Source: Marinimicrobium alkaliphilum (lineage in GTDB: Bacteria; Pseudomonadota; Gammaproteobacteria; Pseudomonadales; Cellvibrionaceae). From it: a stretch of 64,000 nt of DNA. Below the pieces are notes generated by a model. The model worked only from the letters and a program-made list of their open reading frames with translations, had not been told where the DNA came from and ran no database searches. Within the stretch, counting starts at the first letter, position 1; each line of letters begins with the position of its first letter. This document shows positions 40,388 to 52,300 of this stretch, in pieces. A program made the position numbers and the translations under genes. The stretch spans positions 16,974-80,973 of the forward strand of contig NZ_QGMQ01000012.1 in assembly GCF_003259155.1 (NCBI RefSeq), in the 5' to 3' direction.

Positions 40388-40411
40388 AAAAAAGGCCCCC
40401 TCGCGGGGGCC
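40388..40411 (-). terminator. Terminator of tuf copy 1 / str operon
   Basis: In the RNA, GGCCCCC and GGGGGCC form a seven-base G/C stem around a GCGA tetraloop, followed by six U. It lies 24 bases after the tuf stop and upstream of the S10 promoter, so the str and S10 operons are separate units. Confidence 0.9.
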
Positions 40412-40434
40412 CTTTGTCAAGCCCAAATTCGGAC

Positions 40435-41658
40435 TTAGTCGATGATTTTGGCTACAACGCCGGCGCCTACAGTACGACCGCCTTCGCGGACCGCAAAGCG
40501 CAGACCTTCTTCCATCGCCACCGGGTGAATCAGAGTAACGCTCATTTGAACGTTGTCGCCCGGCATAACCATCTCAACGCCTTCCGGCAGCTCACACGCA
40601 CCGGTAACGTCGGTGGTGCGGAAGTAGAACTGCGGACGGTAACCTTTGAAGAACGGGGTATGACGACCACCTTCGTCCTTGGACAGCACGTAAACTTCGG
40701 CTTCGAACTTGGCGTGCGGCTTCACAGAACCCGGCTTGGCCAGTACCTGACCACGCTCAACCTCATCACGCTTGGTGCCACGCAACAGAACACCGACGTT
40801 CTCACCCGCACGACCTTCGTCGAGCAGCTTACGGAACATCTCAACACCGGTACAGGTGGTTTTGGTGGTGTCTTTCAGACCAACGATCTCGATCTCTTCA
40901 CCAACCTTGATCACACCACGCTCAACACGACCGGTCACAACAGTACCGCGACCAGAGATGGAGAACACGTCTTCTACCGGCATCAGGAACGGCTGATCAA
41001 CGGCACGCTCGGGCTCCGGAATGTATTCGTCCAGGGTTTCGACCAGCTTCTTGACAGCGGTGGTACCCAGCTCGTTGTCGTCTTCACCGTTCAGCGCCAT
41101 CAGGGCAGAGCCCGCGATGATCGGGGTGTCGTCGCCCGGGAAGTCGTAGGTGTCAAGCAGCTCACGCAGCTCCATTTCGACCAGCTCAAGCATTTCGTTG
41201 TATTCGTCAGTGCCTACGCCGCCGCAATCTTCAGCCAGCAGGTCAGCTTTGTTCAGGAACACAACGATTTTCGGTACACCCACCTGACGGGACAGCAGGA
41301 TGTGCTCGCGGGTTTGCGGCATCGGACCATCGGTCGCGCCACACACCAGGATAGCACCGTCCATCTGGGCAGCACCGGTAATCATGTTTTTAACGTAGTC
41401 AGCGTGACCCGGGCAATCGACGTGCGCGTAGTGGCGATCGGGTGACTCATACTCTACGTGAGAGGTGGCGATGGTGATACCACGCTCACGCTCTTCCGGA
41501 GCATTGTCGATACCGTCGAAGGCAACGGCTGCGCCGCCCCATACTTCCGCACAAACACGTGTCAGTGCAGCAGTCAGAGTCGTTTTGCCATGGTCAACGT
41601 GACCGATGGTGCCCACGTTGACGTGGGGCTTTTTCCGTTCAAACTTTTCTTTAGCCAC
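40435..41658 (-). CDS. tuf: Elongation factor Tu (copy 1, GTG start)
   Basis: GTPase that delivers aminoacyl-tRNA to the ribosome. GHVDHGKT (19-26), DCPGH (81-85) and NKAD (136-139) are the G motifs. 407 residues, about 13 longer than E. coli because of small inserts. Last gene of the str operon, 37 bases after fusA. Starts with GTG, preceded by AGAGGA. Almost identical in DNA to the copy at 57219-58442: by eye I found four base differences, all within about 80 bases of the start codon, and no amino-acid change. Confidence 0.99.
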   Translation of the reverse strand: MAKEKFERKKPHVNVGTIGHVDHGKTTLTAALTRVCAEVWGGAAVAFDGIDNAPEERERGITIATSHVEYESPDRHYAHVDCPGHADYVKNMITGAAQMDGAILVCGATDGPMPQTREHILLSRQVGVPKIVVFLNKADLLAEDCGGVGTDEYNEMLELVEMELRELLDTYDFPGDDTPIIAGSALMALNGEDDNELGTTAVKKLVETLDEYIPEPERAVDQPFLMPVEDVFSISGRGTVVTGRVERGVIKVGEEIEIVGLKDTTKTTCTGVEMFRKLLDEGRAGENVGVLLRGTKRDEVERGQVLAKPGSVKPHAKFEAEVYVLSKDEGGRHTPFFKGYRPQFYFRTTDVTGACELPEGVEMVMPGDNVQMSVTLIHPVAMEEGLRFAVREGGRTVGAGVVAKIID

Positions 41659-41695
41659 TGTATAAATCCTCTAAAATATTGGTTACAAAAGCTGG

Positions 41696-43813
41696 TTAGT
41701 CGTCGCTGGAAACCTTGGTCTTGGCAATCACTTCGTCAGCGATGTTTTTGGGCGCTTCCGAGTAGCCTTTAAACTCCATGGCATAGGTCGCGCGACCCTG
41801 AGTAGCAGAACGCAGATCGGTCGCGTAACCGAACATCTCCGCCAGAGGCACGTCGGCATTGATCACCTTGCCCATCGAGCCTTCGTCCATTCCCAGAATC
41901 AGACCACGACGACGGTTGAGGTCACCCACAACGTCACCCATGTTCTCTTCCGGCGTTACCACTTCAACCTTCATGATCGGCTCGAGCAGTACCGCACCGC
42001 CCTGCTGGGCCAATTTTTTGGTTGCCATCGAGGCGGCAATTTTAAACGCCATCTCGTTGGAGTCAACATCGTGGAAGGAGCCATCGTACAGAGTTGCTTT
42101 CAGGCCCAGCAGTGGGAAGCCTGCCAGCACGCCGTTTTGCATCTGCTCCTGGATACCTTTTTGCACCGCAGGAACGTAGTCCTTGGGTACCGCACCACCA
42201 ACGATTTCGTTAGAGAACTCAAGGCCTTCGGCATTTTCGTCTTCACCCGGCTCAAACCGGATCCAGACGTGACCGTACTGACCGCGACCACCGGACTGAC
42301 GAACAAACTTGCCCTCAATCTCTGTGTTAGTGGTAATGCGCTCACGGTAGGCCACCTGCGGCTTACCGATATTGGCCTCGACATTAAACTCGCGACGCAT
42401 ACGGTCTACGATAATGTCCAAGTGCAACTCACCCATACCACCGATAATGGTCTGACCACTTTCTTCGTCGGTTTTTACACGGAAAGACGGATCTTCCTGC
42501 GCCAATTTACCCAGAGCAACGCCCATTTTTTCCTGGTCGCTTTTGGTCTTGGGCTCTACCGCCACATGAATAACTGGCTCGGGGAACTCCATGCGCTCAA
42601 GCACAATCACACTGTTCAGATCACACAAGGTGTCACCCGTGGTCACGTCTTTGAAACCAATGCCGGCAGCAATATCGCCAGCCATAACTTCTTTGATTTC
42701 CTGGCGCTGGTTGGAGTGCATCTGCACCATACGTCCCACACGCTCTTTCTTGCCCTTGACCGAGTTGAGCACGGTGTCACCAGAGTTCAACTTGCCCGAG
42801 TAGACCCGGAAGAAAGTCAGCGTTCCCACGAAGGGGTCAGTGGCGATTTTGAACGCCAGGGCCGCAAACGGCGCATTGTCGTCAGCTTCGCGAGTCTCAA
42901 CGGTTTCGCCGTCATCCAGCGTACCTTCGATAGCCTTAACTTCTGTCGGCGCCGGCAGGTACTCAATGACCGCATCCAGCACCGCCTGAACACCCTTGTT
43001 TTTAAAGGCGGAACCGCCCAAAACAGGAATGATTTCGTTAGCCAGAGTGCGCGCACGAATGCCCGCTTTAATTTCGTCTTCGCTCAGCTCACCCTCTTCG
43101 AGATACTTGTTCATGTACTCGTCGTTGGCTTCAGCTGCCGCTTCCATCAACTGCTCACGCAGCTCTTCACACGTTTCTTGCAGTTCAGCCGGAACATCCT
43201 GATACTCAAAGGTCATGCCCGCATCATCTTCATTCCAGATAATGGCCTGCATTTTTACCAGGTCGACAACACCTTTGAAGTCTTCCTCGGAACCAATAGT
43301 CATCTGCAGCGGAACAGCAGTTGCACCCAGACGGGTTCTCAGCTGCTCAACCACACGCAGATAGTCAGCCCCGGTACGGTCCATCTTGTTGACGAAGACC
43401 ATGCGCGGCACTTCGTATTTGTTGGCTTGGCGCCATACAGTCTCGGTCTGCGGCTGAACACCCGAAGAGCCACACAGGACAACGACTGCGCCATCGAGAA
43501 CACGCAGCGAGCGCTCAACTTCAATAGTGAAGTCAACGTGCCCCGGGGTGTCAATGATGTTGACCCGGTGCTCATCAAACTGCTGACTCATACCTTGCCA
43601 GAAGGTGGTAACAGCAGCAGAGGTGATGGTAATACCACGCTCCTGCTCCTGCGCCATCCAGTCGGTTGTTGCCGCACCGTCATGCACCTCACCCATCTTG
43701 TGCGACAGGCCGGTATAAAACAGAATGCGCTCGGTAGTGGTCGTCTTACCGGCGTCTACGTGGGCACAGATACCGATGTTACGGTAGCGCGCCAAAGGAG
43801 TTTTACGTGCCAC
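41696..43813 (-). CDS. fusA: Elongation factor G
   Basis: Translocation GTPase. The G motifs AHVDAGKT (about residues 17-24), DTPGHVDF and NKMD are present, as are domains up to the C-terminal [14 protein letters not shown]. 705 residues from a GTG at 43813 (E. coli 704); the protein then begins [15 protein letters not shown] like homologues. An in-frame TTG 15 bases upstream is rejected because it would bury the GGGGGC ribosome site. Confidence 0.98.
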   Translation of the reverse strand: MARKTPLARYRNIGICAHVDAGKTTTTERILFYTGLSHKMGEVHDGAATTDWMAQEQERGITITSAAVTTFWQGMSQQFDEHRVNIIDTPGHVDFTIEVERSLRVLDGAVVVLCGSSGVQPQTETVWRQANKYEVPRMVFVNKMDRTGADYLRVVEQLRTRLGATAVPLQMTIGSEEDFKGVVDLVKMQAIIWNEDDAGMTFEYQDVPAELQETCEELREQLMEAAAEANDEYMNKYLEEGELSEDEIKAGIRARTLANEIIPVLGGSAFKNKGVQAVLDAVIEYLPAPTEVKAIEGTLDDGETVETREADDNAPFAALAFKIATDPFVGTLTFFRVYSGKLNSGDTVLNSVKGKKERVGRMVQMHSNQRQEIKEVMAGDIAAGIGFKDVTTGDTLCDLNSVIVLERMEFPEPVIHVAVEPKTKSDQEKMGVALGKLAQEDPSFRVKTDEESGQTIIGGMGELHLDIIVDRMRREFNVEANIGKPQVAYRERITTNTEIEGKFVRQSGGRGQYGHVWIRFEPGEDENAEGLEFSNEIVGGAVPKDYVPAVQKGIQEQMQNGVLAGFPLLGLKATLYDGSFHDVDSNEMAFKIAASMATKKLAQQGGAVLLEPIMKVEVVTPEENMGDVVGDLNRRRGLILGMDEGSMGKVINADVPLAEMFGYATDLRSATQGRATYAMEFKGYSEAPKNIADEVIAKTKVSSDD

Positions 43814-43849
43814 GGTAGTAGCCCCCAATGTCCTAAAACTGAAAATGGT

Positions 43850-43875
43850 AAAAGGCAGCCAAACAGCTGCCTTTT
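43850..43875 (-). terminator. Terminator-like hairpin between rpsG and fusA
   Basis: Perfect ten-base stem AAAAGGCAGC/GCTGCCTTTT with a six-base loop; the second arm ends in four U. It lies inside the str operon and could act as a partial attenuator or RNA-processing site. Confidence 0.5.
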
Positions 43876-43894
43876 CGATGGGAAAGCTCTGCGC

Positions 43895-44365
43895 TTAGAA
43901 GCGGAAGTGCGAGAAGGCCTTGTTGGCCTCAGCCATACGATGCACGTCTTCGCGCTTCTTGACCGCCGCACCTTTGCCCTGTGACGCATCAATCAGCTCC
44001 CCGGCAAGACGCTGCGGCATGGATTTCTCACCGCGATTGCGTGAATACTCCACCAACCAGCGCATAGCCAGCGCACCACGACGAGAGGCGCGCACTTCAA
44101 CCGGCACCTGGTAGGTCGCACCACCCACACGGCGAGACTTAACCTCGACCAGCGGGGCGATATTTTCCAGCGCCTCTTCAAATACTTCCAACGGATCCTT
44201 GTTCAACTTCTCTTTCACCGTATCCATGGCACCGTAGACGATACGCTCAGCTACGGATTTCTTACCACTGATCATCACGTGGTTCATAAACTTCGCCAAA
44301 GTAACACTTCCGAACTTGGGGTCCGGGAGCACTTCGCGCTTGGCGACGACTCTTCTTCTTGGCAT
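43895..44365 (-). CDS. rpsG: 30S ribosomal protein S7
   Basis: Assembly initiator of the small-subunit head; in E. coli the autogenous repressor of the str operon. [20 protein letters not shown] and [20 protein letters not shown] are diagnostic. 156 residues. Confidence 0.98.
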   Translation of the reverse strand: MPRRRVVAKREVLPDPKFGSVTLAKFMNHVMISGKKSVAERIVYGAMDTVKEKLNKDPLEVFEEALENIAPLVEVKSRRVGGATYQVPVEVRASRRGALAMRWLVEYSRNRGEKSMPQRLAGELIDASQGKGAAVKKREDVHRMAEANKAFSHFRF

Positions 44366-44492
44366 CTTAATAGCCTCTCTTCAGGAATTGTCTAAGACGT
44401 GGCCGCGCTACTCGCGCTTGCCAGCTCAGCCTTACTCGGTTCTAACCGAAAACGTTATACGCTCTAAACAACCGCGGGCCCAGGCCCAAACG
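44366..44492 (-). promoter_or_regulatory. rpsL-rpsG intercistronic region, possible S7 target
   Basis: 127-base spacer in the place where S7 binds the S12-S7 intercistronic RNA in E. coli. Short inverted repeats (GCGC...GCGC, CGGTT...AACCG) are visible, but I did not derive a fold. Call by position only. Confidence 0.3.
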
Positions 44493-44864
44493 TTACTTAG
44501 GACGCTTGGCACCGTATTTGGAACGACCTTGCTTACGCTTATCAACACCGGAGGTATCCAGTGAACCGCGTACAGTGTGGTAACGAACACCCGGCAAGTC
44601 TTTTACACGACCGCCGCGAATCAGTACTACACTATGCTCTTGCAGGTTATGCCCTTCACCACCAATGTAGGAAGTCACCTCAAAGCCATTGGTCAGGCGC
44701 ACACGGCAAACCTTACGCAGGGCCGAGTTAGGCTTCTTCGGGGTGGTGGTATAAACGCGGGTGCAAACGCCGCGCTTTTGCGGGTTACCTTGCAGAGCAG
44801 GAACGTCGCTCTTTTGAACCTTACGTTTTCTCGGCTTACGAACCAACTGGTTGATCGTTGCCAT
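44493..44864 (-). CDS. rpsL: 30S ribosomal protein S12
   Basis: Decoding-centre protein and classical streptomycin-resistance locus. [20 protein letters not shown], the [20 protein letters not shown] segment (Lys-43 region) and [17 protein letters not shown] (Lys-88 region) are wild-type in appearance. 123 residues from the ATG at 44864, preceded by GGAG; a longer reading from 44942 is rejected. Confidence 0.99.
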   Translation of the reverse strand: MATINQLVRKPRKRKVQKSDVPALQGNPQKRGVCTRVYTTTPKKPNSALRKVCRVRLTNGFEVTSYIGGEGHNLQEHSVVLIRGGRVKDLPGVRYHTVRGSLDTSGVDKRKQGRSKYGAKRPK

Positions 44865-44926
44865 GAAAATAAACTCCACAAATAAAAATTGCCCCTGACA
44901 CTCATTGCCATGGGCGTGGTTATAGA

Positions 44927-44962
44927 GAATGGCAAAAGCCATTCCCCGCTACAAAAAGCGGG
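44927..44962 (-). other. Tandem hairpins in the rpsL leader
   Basis: Right at the expected transcript start two hairpins follow each other: CCCGCT/AGCGGG (44945-44962) and GAATGGC/GCCATTC with a UUUU loop (44927-44944). They may protect the 5' end or control str-operon expression. Confidence 0.5.
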
Positions 44963-44968
44963 TGGCGC

Positions 44969-44997
44969 ATTGTAAAGAGGCCACCCGCCTACGTCAA
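44969..44997 (-). promoter_or_regulatory. str-operon promoter
   Basis: Minus-strand TTGACG (44992-44997), 17-base spacer and TACAAT (44969-44974), followed by a G/C-rich start region. It gives a leader of about 100 bases before rpsL. Confidence 0.85.
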
Positions 44998-45000
44998 GCC

Positions 45001-45029
45001 ACCGGCCCGGCATTTCTGCCGGAACCGGT
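45001..45029 (-). other. Hairpin after rpoC
   Basis: ACCGG...CCGGT encloses CCGGCA-GAAA-TGCCGG, a strong stem with a GAAA tetraloop seven bases after the rpoC stop. No U-tract follows, so it is more likely a 3'-end stabiliser or weak attenuator than a full intrinsic terminator. Confidence 0.55.
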
Positions 45030-45035
45030 CATTCC

Positions 45036-48000
45036 TCAGTTGGAGCTGGACTTGAGTGCTTCGGTCAAGGCTGCTTCGACCTCTTCCGCACTGACGCCTG
45101 AATCTACGCCACCCAACACCGCTTCGCGCCGACGGCGGCGCTCGTTGTGGTAGGCCAAGCCAGTACCGGCCGGGATCAGACGACCCACAACCACGTTCTC
45201 CTTGAGGCCTCGCAGGCTGTCTTTCTTCCCGGTAACCGCGGCCTCGGTGAGTACGCGCGTGGTCTCCTGGAAGGAGGCCGCCGAAATGAAGGACTCGGTT
45301 GCCAGCGATGCCTTGGTGATACCCAACAACAGGCGCTCGAACTGGGCGGGCTGCTTGCCTTCGGCGCGCAGACGCTCGTTCTCTTCCAGAACGTTGGTGT
45401 ACTCAACCTGCTCGCCTTTGACGAAGGTAGAGTCGCCCATGGTGGTGATTTCAACTTTGCGCAGCATCTGACGGACGATTGTCTCGATGTGCTTATCGTT
45501 GATTTTCACGCCCTGAAGGCGGTACACGTCCTGGATCTCATTGGTAATGTACTGAGCCAATGCCTCGACGCCCTGCAAACGCAGGATGTCATGAGGGTTG
45601 CTCGGGCCATCGGAGACGACCTCACCCTTGGCGACCTGCTCACCTTCAAACACGGTCATTTGACGGTGTTTCGGGATCAGCACCTCGTAATGGGTCGAGC
45701 CATCGTCGAGGGTCTGGCCGTCCAGCGGGGTAATAACCAGACGACGCTTGCCTTTGGTCTCCTTACCGAAACTGACGGTACCGGAGATTTCGGCCAGGAT
45801 CGACGGCTCTTTGGGCTTACGCGCCTCAAACAGGTCAGCCACACGCGGCAGACCACCCGTGATATCACGGGTTTTTGAACCTTCCTGCGGGATACGGGCA
45901 ATAACGTCACCCGGGCGAATCGCATCGCCGTTGGACACAGTCACAATTGCCTTGGGAGGCAGCATGTAGTGTGCCGGAGCGTTACTGTTGGGCAGCGAGA
46001 CTTCTTTGCCCTTCTCGTCGAGCAAGGATACCGCCGGACGCAAGTCTTTACCGGCCGAAGGCCGCTCAGTGGTATCCATGACTTCGATCGAGCTCAAGCC
46101 CGTCAACTCGTCAGTCTGGCGCCGGATTGAAAGGCCATCTTCCATACCGGAGAAGGCGGAAGTACCGGCCACCTCACTGACAATCGGGTGCGTGTGCGGA
46201 TCCCATTTGGCAATGATCTGGCCACCTTTGACGGCGTCACCTTCGTTAACGCTGATCACGGCACCGTAAGGCAGTTTATAGCGCTCGCGCTCACTACCCG
46301 CGGCATCGGCGATCGCGATTTCACCGGAGCGGGACACCGCGACCAGATGACCATCGGAATTGGTGACCGTTTTCAGGTTCACCAGACGCACGGTGCCGTC
46401 CTGCTTGACCTGAACGCTGTCGGCCGCCGAGGCCCGGGAAGCCGCACCACCGATGTGGAAGGTACGCATGGTGAGCTGGGTACCCGGCTCACCAATGGAC
46501 TGAGCGGCGATAACGCCGACCGACTCACCGTTATTGACGCGGTGGCCGCGAGCCAGGTCACGCCCATAACACATGGAGCAGACACCGGTACGCGCCTCAC
46601 AGGTAATCGGCGAGCGCACCAGCACTTCGTCAATACCCATGGATTCGATGCGCTCGACCCAGGCCTCATCAATCATGGTGCCCGCAGGCACCAGAATCTC
46701 GTCACTGCCCGGACGCACCACGTCACGCGCAATCACACGCCCGAGGATACGGTCGCCCAGGGACTCGATAACGTCGCCGCCTTCAATAACCGGGGCCATC
46801 ACCAGGCCAGTACCGGTACCGCAATCAGCCATTGTGACCACCAGGTCCTGCGCCACATCCACCAGACGGCGAGTCAGATAACCGGAGTTAGCCGTTTTCA
46901 AAGCGGTATCCGCCAGACCTTTACGGGCACCGTGCGTGGAGATGAAGTACTGGAGTACGTTCAAACCTTCGCGGAAGTTGGCGGTAATCGGCGTCTCAAT
47001 AATGGAGCCATCCGGACGCGCCATCAGGCCGCGCATACCGGCCAGCTGGCGGATCTGGGCGGGGGACCCCCGGGCACCAGAATCGGCGTACATAAACACG
47101 GAGTTGAAAGAATCCTGAACCTCTTCCTCACCCTCACGGTTGATGACCGTTTCTTTACTGATGCCTTCCATCATCGACTTGGCGACCACGTCGTTGGCGC
47201 GCGACCAAATATCGATAACTTTGTTGTACTTCTCACCTTGAGTCACGAGGCCCGAGGCGAACTGGCTCTCGATTTCCATGACTTCGGCTTCCGCGCGCGC
47301 GATCATCTCGGCCTTGGACTCGGGAATGGCAAAGTCGTTGACCCCGATGGATGCGCCGGATTTGGTGGAGAAGTCATAACCGGTGTACATCAGCTGGTCA
47401 GCAAAAATGACCGTTGCCTTCAGTCCGACGACCCGGTAGCAGTAGTTGATGACTGCCGAAATGGCCTTTTTCACCATCGGACGGTTAATCAGTTCCAGAG
47501 GAATACCGGCTGGGCAGATTTCCCACAGCAGCACGCGACCGACGGTGGTATCAACCACCTGGGTCTTTTCCTGCCTCTCGCCCTCGGCGCCGATCAGGGT
47601 TTCAGTCAGGCGAACCTTGACTCGAGCTTGCAGCTCAATCTGACCGCCGTAGTAGGCGCGGGAAACTTCTTTGGTATCAGAGAACACCATCCCTTCGCCG
47701 CGGGCATTGACACGCTCGCGCGTCATCCAGTACAGCCCCAAGACCACGTCCTGAGAAGGCACGATGATCGGCTCGCCAGACGCGGGCGAGAGGATGTTGT
47801 TGGTCGACATCATCAACGCACGGGCTTCAAGCTGCGCTTCCAGGGTCAGCGGGACGTGCACCGCCATCTGGTCACCGTCGAAGTCAGCGTTGTAGGCCGC
47901 ACAGACCAGCGGGTGCAACTGAATCGCCTTACCTTCAATCAGAACCGGTTCAAACGCCTGGATACCCAAACGGTGAAGTGTCGGTGCACGGTTGAGCAGC

Positions 48001-49262
48001 ACCGGGTGCTCGCGAATGACCTCGTCGAGAATATCCCAGACGACGGCTTCTTCGCGCTCGACCATTTTCTTGGCCGCCTTGATGGTGGTGGCCAAGCCGC
48101 GCAGCTCCAGTTTGCTGAAGATAAACGGCTTGAACAGTTCCAGCGCCATTTTCTTGGGCAGACCGCACTGGTGCAATTTCAGGGTCGGGCCGACCACGAT
48201 CACCGAGCGACCGGAGTAGTCAACACGCTTGCCCAGCAGGTTCTGACGGAAACGCCCCTGCTTGCCTTTGATCATGTCGGCAAGTGACTTCAGCGGACGC
48301 TTGTTGGAGCCCGTGATGGCACGACCGCGACGGCCATTGTCCAGCAGCGCATCGACAGATTCCTGCAGCATACGCTTTTCGTTGCGCACGATAATATCGG
48401 GCGCATTCAGATCCAGCAGACGCTTCAGACGGTTGTTACGGTTGATCACCCGACGGTACAGATCGTTCAGATCCGAGGTCGCAAAGCGGCCGCCGTCCAG
48501 GGGAACCAGCGGACGCAGGTCCGGCGGCAGTACCGGCAACACTTCCATCACCATCCACTCGGGCTTGTTGCCCGAGTAGAAAAAGGCTTCCAGCAACTTC
48601 AAGCGCTTGGAGTACTTCTTGACCTTGGTTTCACTGGTAGTGTTGGGGATTTCTTCCCGCAGGTGCTGAATATCAGCTTCCAGGTCGATGTCTTTCATCA
48701 GCGCCTGGATGGCTTCGGCACCCATGAGGGCTTCGAATTCATCGCCGAACTCTTCCATGGCTTCAAAGTACTGCTCATCGCTTAGCAGCTGACCCTTTTC
48801 CAGGGTGGTCATACCCGGGTCGGTCACCACATAAGATTCGAAGTACAGGACTCGTTCGATATCACGCAGGGTCATATCCAGCAGCAGACCGATACGACTC
48901 GGCAGCGACTTCAGGAACCAGATATGCGCGACCGGGCTGGCCAGCTCAATGTGGCCCATGCGCTCACGACGCACCTTGGCGAGCGTAACTTCAACGCCAC
49001 ACTTCTCGCAGATGATACCGCGGTGCTTCATGCGCTTGTATTTGCCGCACAGGCACTCGTAGTCCTTGACCGGGCCAAAAATCTTGGCACAGAACAGACC
49101 GTCCCGCTCCGGTTTAAAGGTGCGGTAGTTGATGGTTTCGGGCTTTTTGACTTCCCCGAACGACCAGGAGCGAATCATTTCCGGCGATGCCAATCCAATA
49201 CGGATCGCATCAAACTCTTCGACTTGTCCCTGGGACTTGAGCAAATTCAGTAAGTCTTTCAA
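45036..49262 (-). CDS. rpoC: RNA polymerase beta' subunit (TTG start)
   Basis: Catalytic subunit of RNA polymerase. The N-terminal zinc cysteines are in [19 protein letters not shown] (about 70-88), the active-site [12 protein letters not shown] near 460, and the C-terminal cysteine cluster [13 protein letters not shown] near 880-905. 1,408 residues from a TTG at 49262, eight bases after GGAG; this gives [20 protein letters not shown] as in Pseudomonas. An in-frame start at 49325 would add 21 residues that read through spacer hairpins and is rejected. Confidence 0.98.
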   Translation of the reverse strand: MKDLLNLLKSQGQVEEFDAIRIGLASPEMIRSWSFGEVKKPETINYRTFKPERDGLFCAKIFGPVKDYECLCGKYKRMKHRGIICEKCGVEVTLAKVRRERMGHIELASPVAHIWFLKSLPSRIGLLLDMTLRDIERVLYFESYVVTDPGMTTLEKGQLLSDEQYFEAMEEFGDEFEALMGAEAIQALMKDIDLEADIQHLREEIPNTTSETKVKKYSKRLKLLEAFFYSGNKPEWMVMEVLPVLPPDLRPLVPLDGGRFATSDLNDLYRRVINRNNRLKRLLDLNAPDIIVRNEKRMLQESVDALLDNGRRGRAITGSNKRPLKSLADMIKGKQGRFRQNLLGKRVDYSGRSVIVVGPTLKLHQCGLPKKMALELFKPFIFSKLELRGLATTIKAAKKMVEREEAVVWDILDEVIREHPVLLNRAPTLHRLGIQAFEPVLIEGKAIQLHPLVCAAYNADFDGDQMAVHVPLTLEAQLEARALMMSTNNILSPASGEPIIVPSQDVVLGLYWMTRERVNARGEGMVFSDTKEVSRAYYGGQIELQARVKVRLTETLIGAEGERQEKTQVVDTTVGRVLLWEICPAGIPLELINRPMVKKAISAVINYCYRVVGLKATVIFADQLMYTGYDFSTKSGASIGVNDFAIPESKAEMIARAEAEVMEIESQFASGLVTQGEKYNKVIDIWSRANDVVAKSMMEGISKETVINREGEEEVQDSFNSVFMYADSGARGSPAQIRQLAGMRGLMARPDGSIIETPITANFREGLNVLQYFISTHGARKGLADTALKTANSGYLTRRLVDVAQDLVVTMADCGTGTGLVMAPVIEGGDVIESLGDRILGRVIARDVVRPGSDEILVPAGTMIDEAWVERIESMGIDEVLVRSPITCEARTGVCSMCYGRDLARGHRVNNGESVGVIAAQSIGEPGTQLTMRTFHIGGAASRASAADSVQVKQDGTVRLVNLKTVTNSDGHLVAVSRSGEIAIADAAGSERERYKLPYGAVISVNEGDAVKGGQIIAKWDPHTHPIVSEVAGTSAFSGMEDGLSIRRQTDELTGLSSIEVMDTTERPSAGKDLRPAVSLLDEKGKEVSLPNSNAPAHYMLPPKAIVTVSNGDAIRPGDVIARIPQEGSKTRDITGGLPRVADLFEARKPKEPSILAEISGTVSFGKETKGKRRLVITPLDGQTLDDGSTHYEVLIPKHRQMTVFEGEQVAKGEVVSDGPSNPHDILRLQGVEALAQYITNEIQDVYRLQGVKINDKHIETIVRQMLRKVEITTMGDSTFVKGEQVEYTNVLEENERLRAEGKQPAQFERLLLGITKASLATESFISAASFQETTRVLTEAAVTGKKDSLRGLKENVVVGRLIPAGTGLAYHNERRRRREAVLGGVDSGVSAEEVEAALTEALKSSSN

Positions 49263-49296
49263 GGCGTATTCTCCAGTTGGCTCCAATGGGCTCAAT

Positions 49297-49331
49297 GGGT
49301 GCCGGCGGCACCCGAGGGGCCACAAGGCCCC
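49297..49331 (-). other. Double G/C hairpin in the rpoB-rpoC spacer
   Basis: Two adjacent stems, GGGGCC/GGCCCC (49316-49331) and GGGTGCC/GGCACCC (49297-49313), fill the 93-base spacer between rpoB and rpoC. No U-tract follows either stem. Confidence 0.55.
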
Positions 49332-49355
49332 CCGACTGATTTATGCAGGACTGAC

Positions 49356-52300
49356 TTAGTCCTCGTCCTGCTCCAGCTCCATATTGATACCCAGAGAGCG
49401 GATCTCTTTAACCAATACGTTAAAGGACTCCGGCATGCCGGGCTCCATACGGTGATCGCCGTCCACGATGTTTTTGTACATCTTGGTGCGACCAGCCACG
49501 TCATCAGACTTAACGGTGAGCATTTCTTGCAGGGTGTAGGCGGCACCGTAGGCCTCCAGCGCCCAGACTTCCATCTCACCAAAGCGCTGGCCACCAAACT
49601 GCGCCTTACCACCCAGCGGCTGCTGAGTAACCAAGCTGTAAGAGCCAGTCGAACGGGCGTGCATTTTGTCGTCCACCAAGTGGTTCAGTTTCAGCATGTA
49701 CATGTAGCCGACCGTGACCGGACGGGTAAAGCCATCGCCGGTACGACCATCAAACAAGTGCATCTGACCACTATCGGGCAAGTCCGCCAGGCGCAGCAGG
49801 GCTTTGATCTCATGCTCTTGCGCACCGTCAAACACCGGCGTCGCCATGGGCACACCACCGCGCAGGTTACCTGCCAGATCGATAATTTCCTTATCGCTGA
49901 ACGATTTCAGATCTTCTCTGAACTTAACATCGCCCGTCTCGTTATAGATCTGCTCAAGGAACTTGCGCAACTCGGCGACCGCACGCTGCTCGCGCAGCAT
50001 ATCGTCGATCTTCTTGCCCAAACCTTTGGCCGCCAGACCCAAATGGGTCTCCAGGACCTGACCAACGTTCATCCGCGAAGGCACACCCAACGGATTAAGT
50101 ACGATATCAACGGGGTTGCCGTCTTCGTCATAGGGCATGTCTTCAACCGGCATAATGACGGAGATAACACCCTTGTTACCGTGACGGCCAGCCATCTTGT
50201 CACCGGGCTGAATCCGACGCTTGATCGCCAGATAGACTTTAACAATCTTCAGCACGCCCGGCGCCAGGTCATCGCCTGTAGACAGCTTGCGACGCTTGTC
50301 TTCAAAGCGTTCATCAAGAATCTTGCGGCGCTCCGCCAGCTGCTCTTCGGCGCGATCGATCTGCTCGTTGAGCGTGTCTTCGGCCATCCGCAACTTGAAC
50401 CACTGATCCTTCTCCAGACCGTCGAGGGTCTCGTCGCTCAGGGTTTCGCCTTTCTTGACACCCTTGGGTCCGGCACTCACCTTCTGTCCGATCAGCGCCG
50501 AACGCAGACGCGCCAGGGTAGCCTGCTCAACGATGCGGTATTCTTCGTTAAGGTCTTTGCGGACCTCGTCGAGCTGCGCCTTCTCGATCTCCAGACTGCG
50601 CTGGTCTTTTTCCAGACCGTCGCGGGTAAATACCTGGACATCAATGACCGTACCGGTCGTGCTCGAAGGCACGCGCAAGGAGGTATCTTTCACGTCCGAG
50701 GCTTTCTCACCGAAGATCGCACGCAGCAGTTTCTCTTCTGGGGTCAACTGGGTTTCGCCTTTAGGCGTCACCTTGCCAACCAGAATATCGCCACCGGACA
50801 CTTCTGCACCGATGTAAACAATGCCCGACTCATCCAGCTTCGAGAGCGCGCTCTCACCCACATTGGGGATATCCGAACTGATCTCTTCTGCACCCAGCTT
50901 GGTGTCGCGGGCGATACAGGTCAGCTCCTGAATGTGAATGCTGGTGAAACGGTCTTCCTGTACAACACGCTCAGAAACAAGAATCGAATCCTCAAAGTTG
51001 TAACCGTTCCAGGGCATAAACGCGATGCGCATGTTCTGGCCCAAAGCCAGCTCGCCCATATCTACAGACGGGCCGTCAGCGAGAATATCGCCACGCTGTA
51101 CCGTGTCGCCGACCCGGACGATCGGGCGCTGGTTGATACAGGTGTTCTGGTTCGAACGGGTGTACTTGATCAGATTATAAATGTCGACGCCGGCCTCGCC
51201 CGCCTCAACTTCATCATCGTGAACCTTCACCACAATCTTGCCCGCATCGACGCTGTCGATCACACCACCGTGGAGCGCGACCACGCAGACACCGGAATCC
51301 GAAGCGACGTTGCGCTCCATCCCAGTACCGACCAGTGGCTTGTCGGCTCTCAGCGCAGGCACAGCCTGACGCTGCATGTTCGAGCCCATCAGTGCACGGT
51401 TGGCGTCATCGTGCTCCAGGAACGGAATCAGCGCCGCCGCTACAGACACAACCTGGCGCGGGGAGACGTCCATGTAATCGACGTCTTCCGGAGCCTTCAG
51501 GGTAAATTCGTTCTGGTGGCGTACCGACACCATCTCGTCGCTCAGGCGACCTTTGTCGTCCACCGCCGCCGAGGCCTGTGCAATAACATGCTGGGCTTCA
51601 TTAATGGCTGACAAAAATTCGATGTCATCGGTGACCTGACCGTTCTTGACCTTGCGATACGGCGTTTCCAGGAAACCGTAGCTGTTGGTGCGCGCATAGG
51701 TTGCCAAGGAGTTGATCAAACCAATGTTCGGACCTTCCGGGGTCTCAATCGGACACACGCGGCCGTAGTGCGTCGGATGCACATCGCGCACCTCAAAACC
51801 CGCACGCTCACGCGTCAGGCCGCCCGGCCCCAAGGCCGAAACACGACGCTTGTGAGTCACTTCCGAGAGCGGGTTGTTCTGATCCATAAACTGGGACAGC
51901 TGCGAGGAGCCAAAGAACTCCTTCACGGCGGCCGCTACCGGCTTGGCATTGATCAGATCCTGAGGCATCAGGCCTTCACTTTCAGCCATCGACAAGCGCT
52001 CTTTAACCGCACGCTCAACCCGAACCAGACCGACACGGAACTGGTTTTCTGCCATTTCACCAACCGAACGTACACGACGGTTACCCAGGTGATCGATGTC
52101 ATCGACCACACCTTTGCCGTTGCGAATGTCGATCAGGGTCTTGATCACATCGACGATATCGTCGTTGGACAAAGTGCCTTCGCCAACTTCTTCTTCGCGA
52201 CCGAGACGACGATTGAACTTCATACGCCCCACAGCCGACAGATCGTAGCGTTCCTGACTGAAGAACAGGTTCTGGAACAACGCTTCAGCCGATTCCTTGG

